From Anaerolineae bacterium (lineage in GTDB: Bacteria; Chloroflexota; Anaerolineae; B4-G1): DNA of 10,359 nucleotides. Numbering within the stretch: position 1 is the first letter of the stretch; each line of letters starts with the position of its first letter. The position numbers and the translations under genes were made by a program. The notes beneath the pieces are model-generated. The model was not told the DNA's origin and made no database searches. It saw only the letters and a program-made list of their open reading frames with translations. The stretch lies in the NCBI GenBank assembly GCA_030612585.1, contig JAUWNP010000155.1, positions 1 through 10,359 on the forward strand, given 5' to 3'. Shown here piece after piece: positions 1-6,939 of this stretch.

Positions 1-1
1 G

Positions 2-1291
2 ACCCGCGCCTTTGGACGGGGTGGAGCAGGCGCTGTGTTCGGCTCCAAGAACCTCAAGGCGATCGGTGTCGCGGGTATCGGCGACGTACGTGTGGCCGAT
101 CCAGATGCATTCCAGGCTGCTGTGGACGCGGCCTACCAGACGTTCCGCGAGGACCTGGCCCAGCCGTGGAGTCTGCTGGGCAGTTTTGGCCGCGTGGGGA
201 CCGGGGGCGGAATGGGGCTGATCAACGAGAAGCACGCCCTGGCGACGCGCCATCACCATCTGACCCACTTTGATACGGCGGAGGAGATCGGCGGGCAGGC
301 TTTCGCGGAGAAGTTCCCCACGCGGCCCATCGCCTGCCTGGGTTGCCAGGTGCACTGCGGGATGCTTCACAAGCCGGTGAAGACCAAATGGGGCCAGGTC
401 TGGACCCGCGGCCCCGAGTACGAGACGATGTACTCGCTGGGCTCGCTGTGCTTCAACGACGACCCCGAGATGCTGCTAAAGGCGAACGACCAGGCCGAGG
501 AGTACGGGATGGACACACTCTCGCTGGGTGTCAGCGTCGCTTTTGCGATGGAGTGCGCCGAGCGGGGGATTCTGCCCCGTGATGTGCTTGGTGACGATGT
601 TGTCCTAGAGTTCGGCAACGGTGATGCCACAATCCGGCTGATTGATATGATCGCCCAGCGCGAAGGATTGGGCAACATACTGGCGGAAGGCGTCCGGCGC
701 GCCTCCCAAACCATTGGGCAAGGGTCGGAGGCTTTCGCCTTGCAGGTCAAGGGGATGGAGTTTGCCGCCTGGATGCCGGAGCGGATGCGCGGCATTGCCG
801 TCACCTTCTCTACTTCCAACCGGGGCGCGTGCCACAAGCGGGCACCCATCGGGATGGAGTTGATGGACGTGATCCCAATGGACGGCATCGAAGGACGCGC
901 GGCGCTGGTGGCGGAGATCCAGAACAAGGTGAACGCAATCTTCACACTGATCGCGTGCCGATTTGCGGAGTTCGCCTTGCCGCTGGAGCAGTTCGTGGCA
1001 CTGCTCAACACCGCTAGCGGCTTGAGTTACACCGAAGAGCAATTCATGCACCTGGGCGAGGCCATCTGGAATATGGAGCGGCTGTACAACATGGCAGCCG
1101 GTATTGACGGCAGTGAAGACCGGCTCCCGGATATCTGCTTCGAGGTGCCGGAGGACTTTCCGAAGGATGCCAGGCCGCTTACCCGCGAGGACTTCGCCAC
1201 GCTGCTGCGCGATTACTACGGTGCGCGCGGGTGGGATGAGCAGGGCCGTCCCACGCCGGAGCGGTTGGCCGCGCTTGGATTGCACGAGTAG
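2..1291 (+). CDS. Aldehyde:ferredoxin oxidoreductase, tungsten/molybdopterin type (5' partial)
   Basis: Oxidises an aldehyde to a carboxylic acid in the cytoplasm and passes electrons to ferredoxin, using a bis-pterin W (or Mo) centre and one [4Fe-4S] cluster. The reading frame is open to the left edge, so the protein is truncated: 429 residues are visible, against about 600 for the family, and roughly the first third is missing. It opens in the family motif GRGGAGAV-GSKN. The cluster ligands are CLGCQVHC (CxxCxxxC, codons at 335-358) and a fourth Cys in IACRF (956-958). The third-to-fourth Cys spacing of 200 residues closely matches that recalled for Pyrococcus AOR (Cys295 to Cys494). GPEYE and ACHKRA match conserved active-site segments, and the C-terminus ends in the usual YYGARGW-DEQGRPT-LGL pattern. 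The GTG at 35 is internal and not the true start. The aldehyde substrate cannot be told. A MoaD-like gene lies about 5 kb downstream rather than next to it. Confidence 0.95.
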   Translation, partial: TRAFGRGGAGAVFGSKNLKAIGVAGIGDVRVADPDAFQAAVDAAYQTFREDLAQPWSLLGSFGRVGTGGGMGLINEKHALATRHHHLTHFDTAEEIGGQAFAEKFPTRPIACLGCQVHCGMLHKPVKTKWGQVWTRGPEYETMYSLGSLCFNDDPEMLLKANDQAEEYGMDTLSLGVSVAFAMECAERGILPRDVLGDDVVLEFGNGDATIRLIDMIAQREGLGNILAEGVRRASQTIGQGSEAFALQVKGMEFAAWMPERMRGIAVTFSTSNRGACHKRAPIGMELMDVIPMDGIEGRAALVAEIQNKVNAIFTLIACRFAEFALPLEQFVALLNTASGLSYTEEQFMHLGEAIWNMERLYNMAAGIDGSEDRLPDICFEVPEDFPKDARPLTREDFATLLRDYYGARGWDEQGRPTPERLAALGLHE

Positions 1292-1297
1292 AGGGTA

Positions 1298-1331
1298 AGA
1301 AACCGGGTTTTTCGGAAAAAACCCGGTTTCT
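1298..1331. repeat. 34-bp perfect hairpin element, copy 1
   Basis: Two 15-bp arms (1298-1312, agaaaccgggttttt, and 1317-1331) are exact reverse complements around the loop cgga. The element starts 6 bases after the AOR stop codon and ends just before the ribosome-binding site of the first permease. A second copy at 7948-7981 has the same length and loop and differs by one paired substitution (G-C here, A-T there). No T-tract follows the stem, so a classical intrinsic terminator is unlikely. An mRNA-stabilising or processing hairpin, or a small dispersed REP/MITE-like repeat, fits better. Confidence 0.85.
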
Positions 1332-1347
1332 CAAGGACGAGAGAGTG

Positions 1348-2271
1348 ATGAACAAAAAGAGACCTTCGATCATTCAACGTATCTTCCGTCACCGGTCGGC
1401 AACCGAGCGGGAGGATTTCTGGACTGGCCTGATCTGCCTGACCCCTACGGTGGTGATCATGCTGGTTTTTGTCATCTTCCCTGTTGTTTTCTCCTTTTAC
1501 CTGAGTTTCCACCAGTGGAATATCTTGAGACCCGAAAAGCCGTTCGTGGGCCTGGACAACTACGTGCGCATGTTTCATACCGACGAGTTCTGGGCATCGT
1601 TGAAGAACACCCTCCTGTACACCGTCGGTGTGGTACCCATCGGCGCTACGGTCTCGCTGCTGATAGCTCTGTTCTTGAATCAGAAGATACGCGCCCTTTC
1701 CTTCTACAGAACGGTCTACTTTTTGCCGGTCGTCACGTCTACCATCGTCGTGGCCGTGATCTGGACCTGGCTTTACAACCCATACTACGGTATGATCAAC
1801 CTGGTGCTAAAGACGCTCCACTTACCACAACCAGGGTGGCTGACCGACCCCGACTGGGCACTGCCAGCGATCATCATCATGAGCATCTGGAAGAACATGG
1901 GGTATCACATGGTGATATTCCTGGCTGGGTTGCAGTCTATCCCCCAGTCCTACTACGAGGCAGCGGCAATTGACGGGGGGGGAGGGCTGGATCAGTTCCG
2001 GTACATCACCTGGCCCCTGCTGAGGCCGACGACCGCTATGGTGATTATGACCAGTATCATTTTCTCCTTCCAGGTCTTTGGGCCGGTATACGTGATGACC
2101 GGGGGCGGGCCTATGCGGAGCACGACGGTGCTGCTGTATCACATCTACCAGCGGGGCTTCGAGTTCAAAGAGATGGGGTATGCCTCGGCCGTGTCCTGGG
2201 TGCTGTTCTTCATCATCTTTGCTGTCACCTTCATCCAGTTCCGATACTCACGTCGAGGAGCAGGAAGATGA
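1348..2271 (+). CDS. ABC transporter permease, carbohydrate (MalF/UgpA-like)
   Basis: One of two inner-membrane permeases of a sugar-type ABC importer. The 307-residue protein has a basic N-terminus and about six hydrophobic segments (near residues 26-52, 86-112, 122-143, 171-195, 224-250 and 278-298). The cytoplasmic EAA loop that docks the ATPase is at 204-226, reading EAAAIDG followed by FRYITWPLLRP. The end MTGGGPMRSTTVL is typical of this half of CUT1 importers. GTG at 1345 directly precedes ATG at 1348; I chose ATG, with AAGGA at 1333-1337 as the ribosome-binding site (spacer 10, or 7 for the GTG). The next permease overlaps its stop by 4 bases (ATGA), so the two are translationally coupled. 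Glycerol-3-phosphate, oligosaccharide or another sugar are all possible ligands. Confidence 0.93.
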   Translation: MNKKRPSIIQRIFRHRSATEREDFWTGLICLTPTVVIMLVFVIFPVVFSFYLSFHQWNILRPEKPFVGLDNYVRMFHTDEFWASLKNTLLYTVGVVPIGATVSLLIALFLNQKIRALSFYRTVYFLPVVTSTIVVAVIWTWLYNPYYGMINLVLKTLHLPQPGWLTDPDWALPAIIIMSIWKNMGYHMVIFLAGLQSIPQSYYEAAAIDGGGGLDQFRYITWPLLRPTTAMVIMTSIIFSFQVFGPVYVMTGGGPMRSTTVLLYHIYQRGFEFKEMGYASAVSWVLFFIIFAVTFIQFRYSRRGAGR

Positions 2272-3101
2272 ACAAGAGAATTTTCTCCATCTTGAAATCG
2301 CTCCTGATTCACGCCGTACTCCTGGCAGGGACAGTGATCGTGGCGATGCCGTTTCTGTGGATGGTCACCTCGTCGTTTAAGGACAAGACCCAGATATTCA
2401 TCTTTCCGCCGCAATGGATCCCCCAGCCCTTTGTGTGGCAGAATTACGTGAATGCCTGGAACACGATCCCACTGGGGCGGTTTTACCTCAACAGTTTTTT
2501 CGTGGCGGCGACGGTGACAATTGGTCAAGCCATCGTCTGTTCCATGGCAGCCTACGTCTTTGCTCGCCTACAGTTCCCCGGCCGTGACGTGATTTTTCTC
2601 TTGTTCCTGGGGACGATGATGCTTCCGCGCCAGATCACGCTGATCCCCAGGTTTATCATCATGAAGAACCTGGGCTGGATTGATACCTACCAGGCACTCA
2701 TCATCCCCTTCCTGGCCTGGCCGCTGGGGACATTTTTACTGCGCCAGTCATTCCTGGACATACCCACAGACCTGGAGGATGCAGCCCGCATGGACGGCTG
2801 CTCCCGCTTCCGCATCCTCTTTCAGATCATATTGCCACTCTCCAAGCCGGCTCTGGCTACGGTGGCCGTGTTCTCGTTTATGAATCACTGGAATACGTTT
2901 TTGTGGCCGTTGATTGTGATTCAGACCAGAGAAAAACTGACGTTGCAGGTCGGATTGTCTATGCTGCGCTCTGAACTGGGCACGGAGTGGCCGACCTTGA
3001 TGGCCGCCAGCGTGCTCTCTGCGCTGCCCACCATTATCGTGTACTTCTTCGCTCAAAGGCAGTTTGTGGCAGGGATCACGCTTACCGGGTTGAAGAGCTG
3101 A
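2268..3101 (+). CDS. ABC transporter permease, carbohydrate (MalG/UgpE-like)
   Basis: Second membrane subunit of the importer, 277 residues. Hydrophobic segments lie near residues 11-31, 73-98, 107-127, 141-158, 195-218 and 245-262. The EAA loop is at 170-192, reading EDAARMDGCSRFRI then ILPLSKPAL. The C-terminus QFVAGITLTGLKS is the characteristic MalG/UgpE tail. The start ATG is inside the stop codon of the previous gene. The ribosome-binding site GAGGAG at 2255-2260 has a 7-base spacer. No ATPase gene follows, so the complex probably shares an MsmK/UgpC-like ATPase encoded elsewhere. The final A of its stop codon is the first base of a heptamer repeat array. Confidence 0.94.
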   Translation: MNKRIFSILKSLLIHAVLLAGTVIVAMPFLWMVTSSFKDKTQIFIFPPQWIPQPFVWQNYVNAWNTIPLGRFYLNSFFVAATVTIGQAIVCSMAAYVFARLQFPGRDVIFLLFLGTMMLPRQITLIPRFIIMKNLGWIDTYQALIIPFLAWPLGTFLLRQSFLDIPTDLEDAARMDGCSRFRILFQIILPLSKPALATVAVFSFMNHWNTFLWPLIVIQTREKLTLQVGLSMLRSELGTEWPTLMAASVLSALPTIIVYFFAQRQFVAGITLTGLKS

Positions 3102-3142
3102 GACGTGAGACGTGAAACATGAAGCGTGAAACGTGGGACGTG
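3101..3142. repeat. Degenerate heptamer array, consensus near aaacgtg, 6 units
   Basis: Six 7-base units run without gaps: agacgtg, agacgtg, aaacatg, aagcgtg, aaacgtg and ggacgtg. The first unit begins on the last base of the permease stop codon. In a shifted register this is the same family as the aacgtga/tgcgtga array at 9226-9295 and, inverted, the units at 9820-9840. The units are more diverged than at 9226, suggesting an older array. Confidence 0.85.
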
Positions 3143-3267
3143 AGGTTTACACAATGTAAGAGTTTCCCCGAAAAGGAGGTGGTTCATATAGCAAGAATTC
3201 TGTCTCGTGGAAATCGGTACACGTTTGGTGACAAGAACAACTCTAATACTGAACTAAGGAGAGAAGA
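3143..3267 (+). promoter_or_regulatory. Leader region of the binding-protein gene
   Basis: This gap separates the permeases from the binding protein and is AT-richer than the genes. It contains a near-perfect Shine-Dalgarno core (aaggaggt, 3173-3180) with no well-spaced start codon, then the functional AAGGAG at 3256-3261, six bases before the ATG of the binding protein. A TAATAC box (3244-3249) resembles a -10 element, but I find no convincing -35 at 17 bases. A separate promoter giving extra binding protein is plausible because such proteins are usually made in excess. This is inference only. Confidence 0.3.
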
Positions 3268-4650
3268 ATGAAGAAGCAAATATCTGTTTTACTGGTAGGT
3301 GTGCTGCTGGTTAGCTTGCTGGCTGCCTGTGCTGCACCTGAAACCGCTGCTCCTGTTGAGGAGCCCACTGCTGCTCCTGTTGAGCCGGTGGAGGAAGAAC
3401 CCACTGCCGCTCCTGTTGAGGAGGAGCCCACTGCTGTTCCCGAACCGACCGAGGTGCCAGCCGAGCCGGTCACGCTGACCTTCTGGCACGCCTACGGCAG
3501 TTCCCGTGGCGAGTTGATGGACGAACTCGTCGCTGAGTTCAACGAGACCCACCCCAACATCACCGTCGAGGCGGAGTACGGGGGGAATCTGTGGACTATG
3601 CGCGACAAACTGCTCACCGCTATCGCTGGCGGCGCCGGCCCCGACATCTCCCAGATTGACCAGTTCTGGTCCTCAGAGTTGGCCGACTCCGGCGGGTTGG
3701 TCAAGATGGAGGATCTGATCAATGCCGACCCCGACGTCTCGACTGACGACCTCTACGACAAGGTGTGGGAGACGGCCACGTACAACGACGAGATTTGGAG
3801 CATGCCCTTCTCCTTCAGCAACATCGCGCTCTACTACAACAAGGCGCTCTTCCGGGAGGCCGGCCTCGACCCCGAGAGCCCACCGGAGACCTGGGATGAG
3901 TTTGCGGAGATGGGTCAGCAACTCACAGTGGACAAGGATGGTGATGGCACCCCGGACCAATGGGGAATCGAGTTTGTGTTGTCGGCCAATTACGGCACTG
4001 TCTACTATTGGCTGGCCTTCCTGTGGCAGAACGGCGGTGAACTGTTCAGTGAGGATTTCACCGAGTCAAGATTCAACGAGCAGCCAGGGGTTGAAGCCCT
4101 GCAGTTCTGGGTAGACCTGGTGCACACCTACGAAGCCCTGCCACTGGCTCCACCTGAGCAGGGCTTTCCCAACAGCCTGATCGCGATGAAGTTCGCCTCC
4201 ACCGCAAGCCTGGCCAGTTATCGCGGGTACCTGGGCGACGACCTGGGCATGGCCTTTATGCCCAAGGAGAAGCAGTACGCGAGCGGCGTGGGCGGCGGAA
4301 ACCTGGCGATCTTCACGACGACTCCCGACGTGGATGCTTCCTGGGAGTTCGTCAAGTGGATGACCAGTGAGGAGATCAACTTGCGCTGGAGCAAGGCCAG
4401 TGGCTACATGCCGCTGCGCCCAGGCGTGGTCGAGTCGGAGGAGTACAAGGCATACCTGGCCGAGGAACCCTTCGCCCAGATCATTCTCGACCAGATGCCC
4501 TATAGCGTCGTCCGGCCCAATATCCCGGCCTACGCCCCCGCCTCGCGGGAGATCGGCCTGGCGGTAGAGGAAGTCGTGTTTGGTAATCTGGATCCCAAGA
4601 CGCAGTTGGATATTGCCGCCGAAAAAGTCAACGAGATGCTTCAACAGTAG
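3268..4650 (+). CDS. Extracellular solute-binding protein, family 1 (sugar ABC importer lipoprotein)
   Basis: Captures the substrate outside the membrane and delivers it to the two permeases upstream. The protein is 460 residues. It has a lipoprotein signal peptide (MKKQ, hydrophobic core, lipobox LAAC with lipidated Cys21), then a low-complexity linker at about 22-68 built of repeats such as PTAAPVEEE that places the domain away from the membrane. The periplasmic-binding fold starts at VTLTFWHAYGSS. Family features include GGAGPDISQID, MPFSFSNIALYYNKALFREAGLDP and PETWDEFAEMGQQL. DKDGDGTPDQWG looks like a Ca-binding DxDxDG loop. The length is normal for UgpB/MalE-like proteins. The start is supported by AAGGAG with a 6-base spacer. 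It lies downstream of the permeases, the reverse of the common SBP-first order. The sugar cannot be predicted. Confidence 0.95.
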   Translation: MKKQISVLLVGVLLVSLLAACAAPETAAPVEEPTAAPVEPVEEEPTAAPVEEEPTAVPEPTEVPAEPVTLTFWHAYGSSRGELMDELVAEFNETHPNITVEAEYGGNLWTMRDKLLTAIAGGAGPDISQIDQFWSSELADSGGLVKMEDLINADPDVSTDDLYDKVWETATYNDEIWSMPFSFSNIALYYNKALFREAGLDPESPPETWDEFAEMGQQLTVDKDGDGTPDQWGIEFVLSANYGTVYYWLAFLWQNGGELFSEDFTESRFNEQPGVEALQFWVDLVHTYEALPLAPPEQGFPNSLIAMKFASTASLASYRGYLGDDLGMAFMPKEKQYASGVGGGNLAIFTTTPDVDASWEFVKWMTSEEINLRWSKASGYMPLRPGVVESEEYKAYLAEEPFAQIILDQMPYSVVRPNIPAYAPASREIGLAVEEVVFGNLDPKTQLDIAAEKVNEMLQQ

Positions 4651-4682
4651 CGTTCTGCCCGGCTTGCCTGGATAGGACGCAA

Positions 4683-4722
4683 CCCTGTCCCTGCCTGGGG
4701 CTTGTCCCGGGCGGGGACAGGG
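4683..4722 (+). terminator. Strong stem-loop after the transporter operon
   Basis: A 17-bp stem (ccctgtccctgcctggg, 4683-4699, with 4706-4722), including two G-U pairs, closes a 6-base loop gcttgt. It begins 33 bases after the binding-protein stop codon. The stem is very GC-rich and should be stable. There is no T-tract behind it, so it may be a 3'-end protecting structure or a Rho-type boundary rather than a textbook intrinsic terminator. Its position suggests the transporter unit ends here. Confidence 0.55.
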
Positions 4723-4792
4723 AGGTCTGAATTGGGTCTGGCTAGAACCAGTTAGCTGGCGTATGCGCGCCGAGTAGAGTCAAGGCAGCTCT

Positions 4793-5629
4793 ATGATTCT
4801 GACGTTTCCGTACTACGACCCAAGTGGGAAGCATAACAAAGCATTTCAACGCCAATTAGGAACGCTAAAGTCAACGTTTGATGCCGTTTGCGTTAGTGCA
4901 ATACCACCAACGTCAGAGGATAACGCCGAGTTCGTTCAATGGCTCAAGGAACAAGGCTGCATTGTATTCTACAACGCGCCGAACACGCCCATTGGGGATC
5001 ACTCACGGGCTGCTCTGCGGTTGGCTACGGAACAAGTCCAATCTCAGCAACCAATCTTCTTCGGGTTTCTAGGTCGGATATTGTTTGCTTTGGAAACCGA
5101 ATGGCGAACGAGTTTCCTTCAAGATATCAAAGCTCATCAAGAGAGTGAGTTCCTGATCTTTGAACGATCTCAAGCAGCCTGGGATACTCATCCATTCAAC
5201 TATCGCGAAATAGAGCAAATGGTCTCCCGAATGTTCGAATTCCTCTGCGGGAAGTTCATTGAGCTTATGCCGTGCGCTCTAATCCTGAGCTGTTCTGTGG
5301 CAAACACAGTGTTGAGCCAATCAACCAGTCCATCCTATGAAGTTTGGGCAGAATGGACATTGTTGGCTATGAAGAACAGTGTACCAATCACAACGAAGAA
5401 GGTAGATTGGCTGGCATATCAACACCCGTACTGGGAGCAAATCGAACCTGATATTTTGAAACTAGAACGAGAGGCGAGTCGCAAGGAAACCATTAAGCGC
5501 ATCAAGATGAATATGCCGGTTGCGTTTCTGATGATTGAAGACAGATTCAAGGGCCTGAGTTCATCAGTGAGTGAATCACAAGCCCCACAACGCAGTGGGG
5601 GTACCGTGACAGCCAGCCCAGGATCATAG
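4793..5629 (+). CDS. Hypothetical protein, possibly glycosyltransferase-like
   Basis: I do not firmly recognise this 278-residue protein. It is soluble-looking, with no signal peptide or membrane segment. It begins MILTFPYYDP, has a hydrophobic strand-like AVCVSAIPPT (31-40), then CIVFYNAPNT, GDHSRAALRLA (68-78), FFGFLGRILFALETEWR (89-105), ERSQAAWDTHP (124-134) and VDWLAYQHPYW (204-214). The order of GDHSR-ALRL, a putative nucleotide-sugar strand and THPFNYREIE recalls some glycosyltransferase-like hypothetical proteins, but the expected D-x-D is not visible: FGFLGR stands there. This is a weak resemblance. The C-terminal 25 residues are Ser/Gly/Pro-rich and probably disordered. Base composition is clearly lower in GC than its neighbours, hinting at separate origin. 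The ribosome-binding site is weak (AAGG about 8 bases upstream). Its stop codon overlaps the ribosome-binding site of the next gene. Confidence 0.8.
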   Translation: MILTFPYYDPSGKHNKAFQRQLGTLKSTFDAVCVSAIPPTSEDNAEFVQWLKEQGCIVFYNAPNTPIGDHSRAALRLATEQVQSQQPIFFGFLGRILFALETEWRTSFLQDIKAHQESEFLIFERSQAAWDTHPFNYREIEQMVSRMFEFLCGKFIELMPCALILSCSVANTVLSQSTSPSYEVWAEWTLLAMKNSVPITTKKVDWLAYQHPYWEQIEPDILKLEREASRKETIKRIKMNMPVAFLMIEDRFKGLSSSVSESQAPQRSGGTVTASPGS

Positions 5630-5633
5630 GAGG
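5628..5633 (+). promoter_or_regulatory. Ribosome-binding site embedded in the upstream stop codon
   Basis: AGGAGG includes the last two bases of the TAG stop of the preceding gene (5627-5629) and lies 4 bases before the TTG start at 5638. This strong site is the main reason for accepting a TTG start. It implies that translation of the isomerase-like gene is coupled to that of the hypothetical gene. Confidence 0.65.
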
Positions 5634-5637
5634 AACT

Positions 5638-6489
5638 TTGTCTGTTGTTGAGAACGACACCATCCGCCGTCCCCACATCGGGGGCACGTCAATGATGTTC
5701 TGGAACCGGACTGTCGAGCAGGCCGTGGTCGAGGCCGCCAGGCTGGGCTACGACGCCATCGAGATCTGGGCAGAGCACCTGTGGCGCGACGACGAGGACC
5801 CGCAGAGGATCAAACGGGCATTGGCACAGACGAACCTGCCCTGTACCGTCCACTGCCCAATCATGGACATCAACGTGACCTCCCCCAACCGGGGCATCCG
5901 CGAGGAGTCGCTGCGCCAGACGTTGAAAAGTGTGAACCTGTGCGACGACCTCGGCGCCGAGTTGTTGGTTGTGCACCCCGGCGCTTTGTTTTCCCTCAAG
6001 GACACCGACCGCTTCTGGGATCTCCAGTTCCAGGCGCTGGAAGCGATTGTCCGGCACGCAGAGAAGCGCGGGGTGTGGATAGCCTTCGAGAACATGGATT
6101 CGCACGCCAAGTTGGAGGCGATCAAGTGCGCGGATGATATCAAACGTGCTTTGGAGCCTTTCACCTACGATAGACTTGGCGTGACCTACGATACCACCCA
6201 CCTGGTTACCACGCAGGCCAACCTGGATTTCATCGCTGCGATGGACAACATCATTCACGTGCACCTCAGCGATGCCGTGGTCGAACCGGGGGGCAAAGTG
6301 CGCACTCATCTTCCTCTGGGTGAGGGTGTGCTCGATATAGAGGCCATTCTGCGCGTACTGCTTCCCACCTACCACGGAATTCTTTCCTTGGAAACCTACA
6401 TCCCTGCTGCAGATGACACCACGCTGGTGCTGGAGGAGCGGGAAAAGGTCGAGGGTTTTCTGGATCTGGTACTAGCGGGGAGTAGATAG
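5638..6489 (+). CDS. Sugar phosphate isomerase/epimerase-like TIM barrel (AP endonuclease family 2 fold)
   Basis: Predicted to isomerise or epimerise a sugar or related polyol in the cytoplasm using a divalent metal. The 283-residue protein has the family's spaced acidic and His residues: AIEIW (Glu42), TVHCP (His72), LVVHPG (His113), IAFENM (Glu151), VTYDTTH (Asp185, His188), IHVHLSD (His207, His209, Asp212), LPLGEGVLDIEAIL (226-239) and LSLETY (Glu252). Glu151, Asp185 and Glu252 are probably metal ligands. The TTG start gives a protein that includes the first barrel strand (PHIGGTSMMF); the later ATGs at 5692 and 5695 would cut into that strand, and a strong AGGAGG precedes the TTG. Its place behind a sugar importer suggests it acts on the imported compound. 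Xylose isomerase, inosose dehydratase-like or hydroxypyruvate isomerase-like functions cannot be separated. Confidence 0.9.
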   Translation: MSVVENDTIRRPHIGGTSMMFWNRTVEQAVVEAARLGYDAIEIWAEHLWRDDEDPQRIKRALAQTNLPCTVHCPIMDINVTSPNRGIREESLRQTLKSVNLCDDLGAELLVVHPGALFSLKDTDRFWDLQFQALEAIVRHAEKRGVWIAFENMDSHAKLEAIKCADDIKRALEPFTYDRLGVTYDTTHLVTTQANLDFIAAMDNIIHVHLSDAVVEPGGKVRTHLPLGEGVLDIEAILRVLLPTYHGILSLETYIPAADDTTLVLEEREKVEGFLDLVLAGSR

Positions 6490-6558
6490 GCGCTGATCGG
6501 AAGTCAGCGGCTCCGTCGGGGTCGCGCCGGTCAGCCTGTCGCTACCAATAACGGGGTG

Positions 6559-6852
6559 ATGGAGATGCAAATTACCGTTCGCTTCTCCGGGCCGCTACGT
6601 GCGCTGGCGGGCCGCCGAAATCTGGTACTGTCGTTGGACGACGGGGCCACGCTGCGTGACCTGTTCGCCGCCCTGCGGGACGCGGTTCCCCCACCCTTCG
6701 TCGAGCAGATACTCGCACCGCTCGAGGCGGGCGGTCCTCCACTAGCGTTGCTCCTGCTCAACCGCACCCACCTGCGGGCTTCGACCGAACTGGACCATCC
6801 ACTGACCGACGGCGACGTAATCGCCTTCGTGCCCCCAATGGCGGGAGGGTGA
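6559..6852 (+). CDS. MoaD/ThiS-family sulfur-carrier protein
   Basis: A ubiquitin-like small protein of 97 residues that, when thiocarboxylated at its C-terminal Gly-Gly, donates sulfur to make the dithiolene of molybdopterin/tungstopterin. It begins MEMQITVRFSGPLRALAGRR, has the hydrophobic core ALLLLNRT, the acidic turn LTDGDVIAFVPP, and ends PPMAGG, the diagnostic tail. GTG 6556, ATG 6559 and ATG 6565 are all in frame; I chose 6559, and no clear ribosome-binding site separates them. MoaD-like genes commonly accompany aldehyde:ferredoxin oxidoreductases, so this is probably the cofactor partner of the AOR at the left edge, although five genes now lie between them. ThiS (thiamine) is the alternative, but no thiamine gene is nearby. 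Confidence 0.88.
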   Translation: MEMQITVRFSGPLRALAGRRNLVLSLDDGATLRDLFAALRDAVPPPFVEQILAPLEAGGPPLALLLLNRTHLRASTELDHPLTDGDVIAFVPPMAGG

Positions 6853-6872
6853 ATGACCAATGACCAATGACG
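6852..6872. repeat. Heptamer array aatgacc, 3 units
   Basis: Three tandem 7-base units, aatgacc, aatgacc and aatgacg, begin on the last base of the MoaD-like stop codon and run into the neighbouring acgaat array. The unit is unrelated in sequence to the aacgtga family but has the same period and the same position at a stop codon. Confidence 0.85.
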
Positions 6873-6917
6873 AATTTACGAATATACGAATTTACGAATA
6901 CACGAATTTACGAATGT
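6870..6917. repeat. Three 16-bp tandem units built from acgaatNN octamers
   Basis: Six octamers alternate as acgaattt followed by acgaatat, acgaatac or acgaatgt, making three 16-base units that differ only in the last two bases. The array overlaps the aatgacc heptamers by 3 bases and ends 10 bases before the AAAGGAG ribosome-binding site of the carbamoyltransferase. It is strongly AT-rich in a GC-rich region. The constant acgaattt and variable acgaatNN suggest duplication of a 16-mer followed by drift. Confidence 0.88.
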
Positions 6918-6939
6918 ACCAATCTGAAAGGAGCACAAA

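Noticed and set aside
367..1285. Long minus-strand open frames opposite the AOR gene (367-1011 and 605-1285), and similar ones opposite the binding protein, TIM barrel and PreA-like genes
   Set aside because: They mirror GC-rich codons of well-supported + strand genes, show no recognisable domain and have no ribosome-binding sites of note.
1298..1331. Intrinsic transcription terminator at the hairpin (also 7948-7981)
   Set aside because: No T-run follows the stem; the Ts lie inside the stem. Both copies are followed closely by a ribosome-binding site and gene on the same strand.
3225..3249. Sigma-70 promoter before the binding protein (TTGGTG with TAATAC)
   Set aside because: The spacing is only 13 bases and the -35 match is poor; kept only as a weak note in the leader entry.
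5583..5600. Small stem-loop ccccac/gtgggg near the end of the hypothetical gene
   Set aside because: A 6-bp stem inside a coding region is expected by chance and has no supporting context.
6490..6558. Molybdenum/tungsten cofactor riboswitch before the MoaD-like gene
   Set aside because: The gap is under 70 bases and I see no matching conserved stems; it is too short for that riboswitch.
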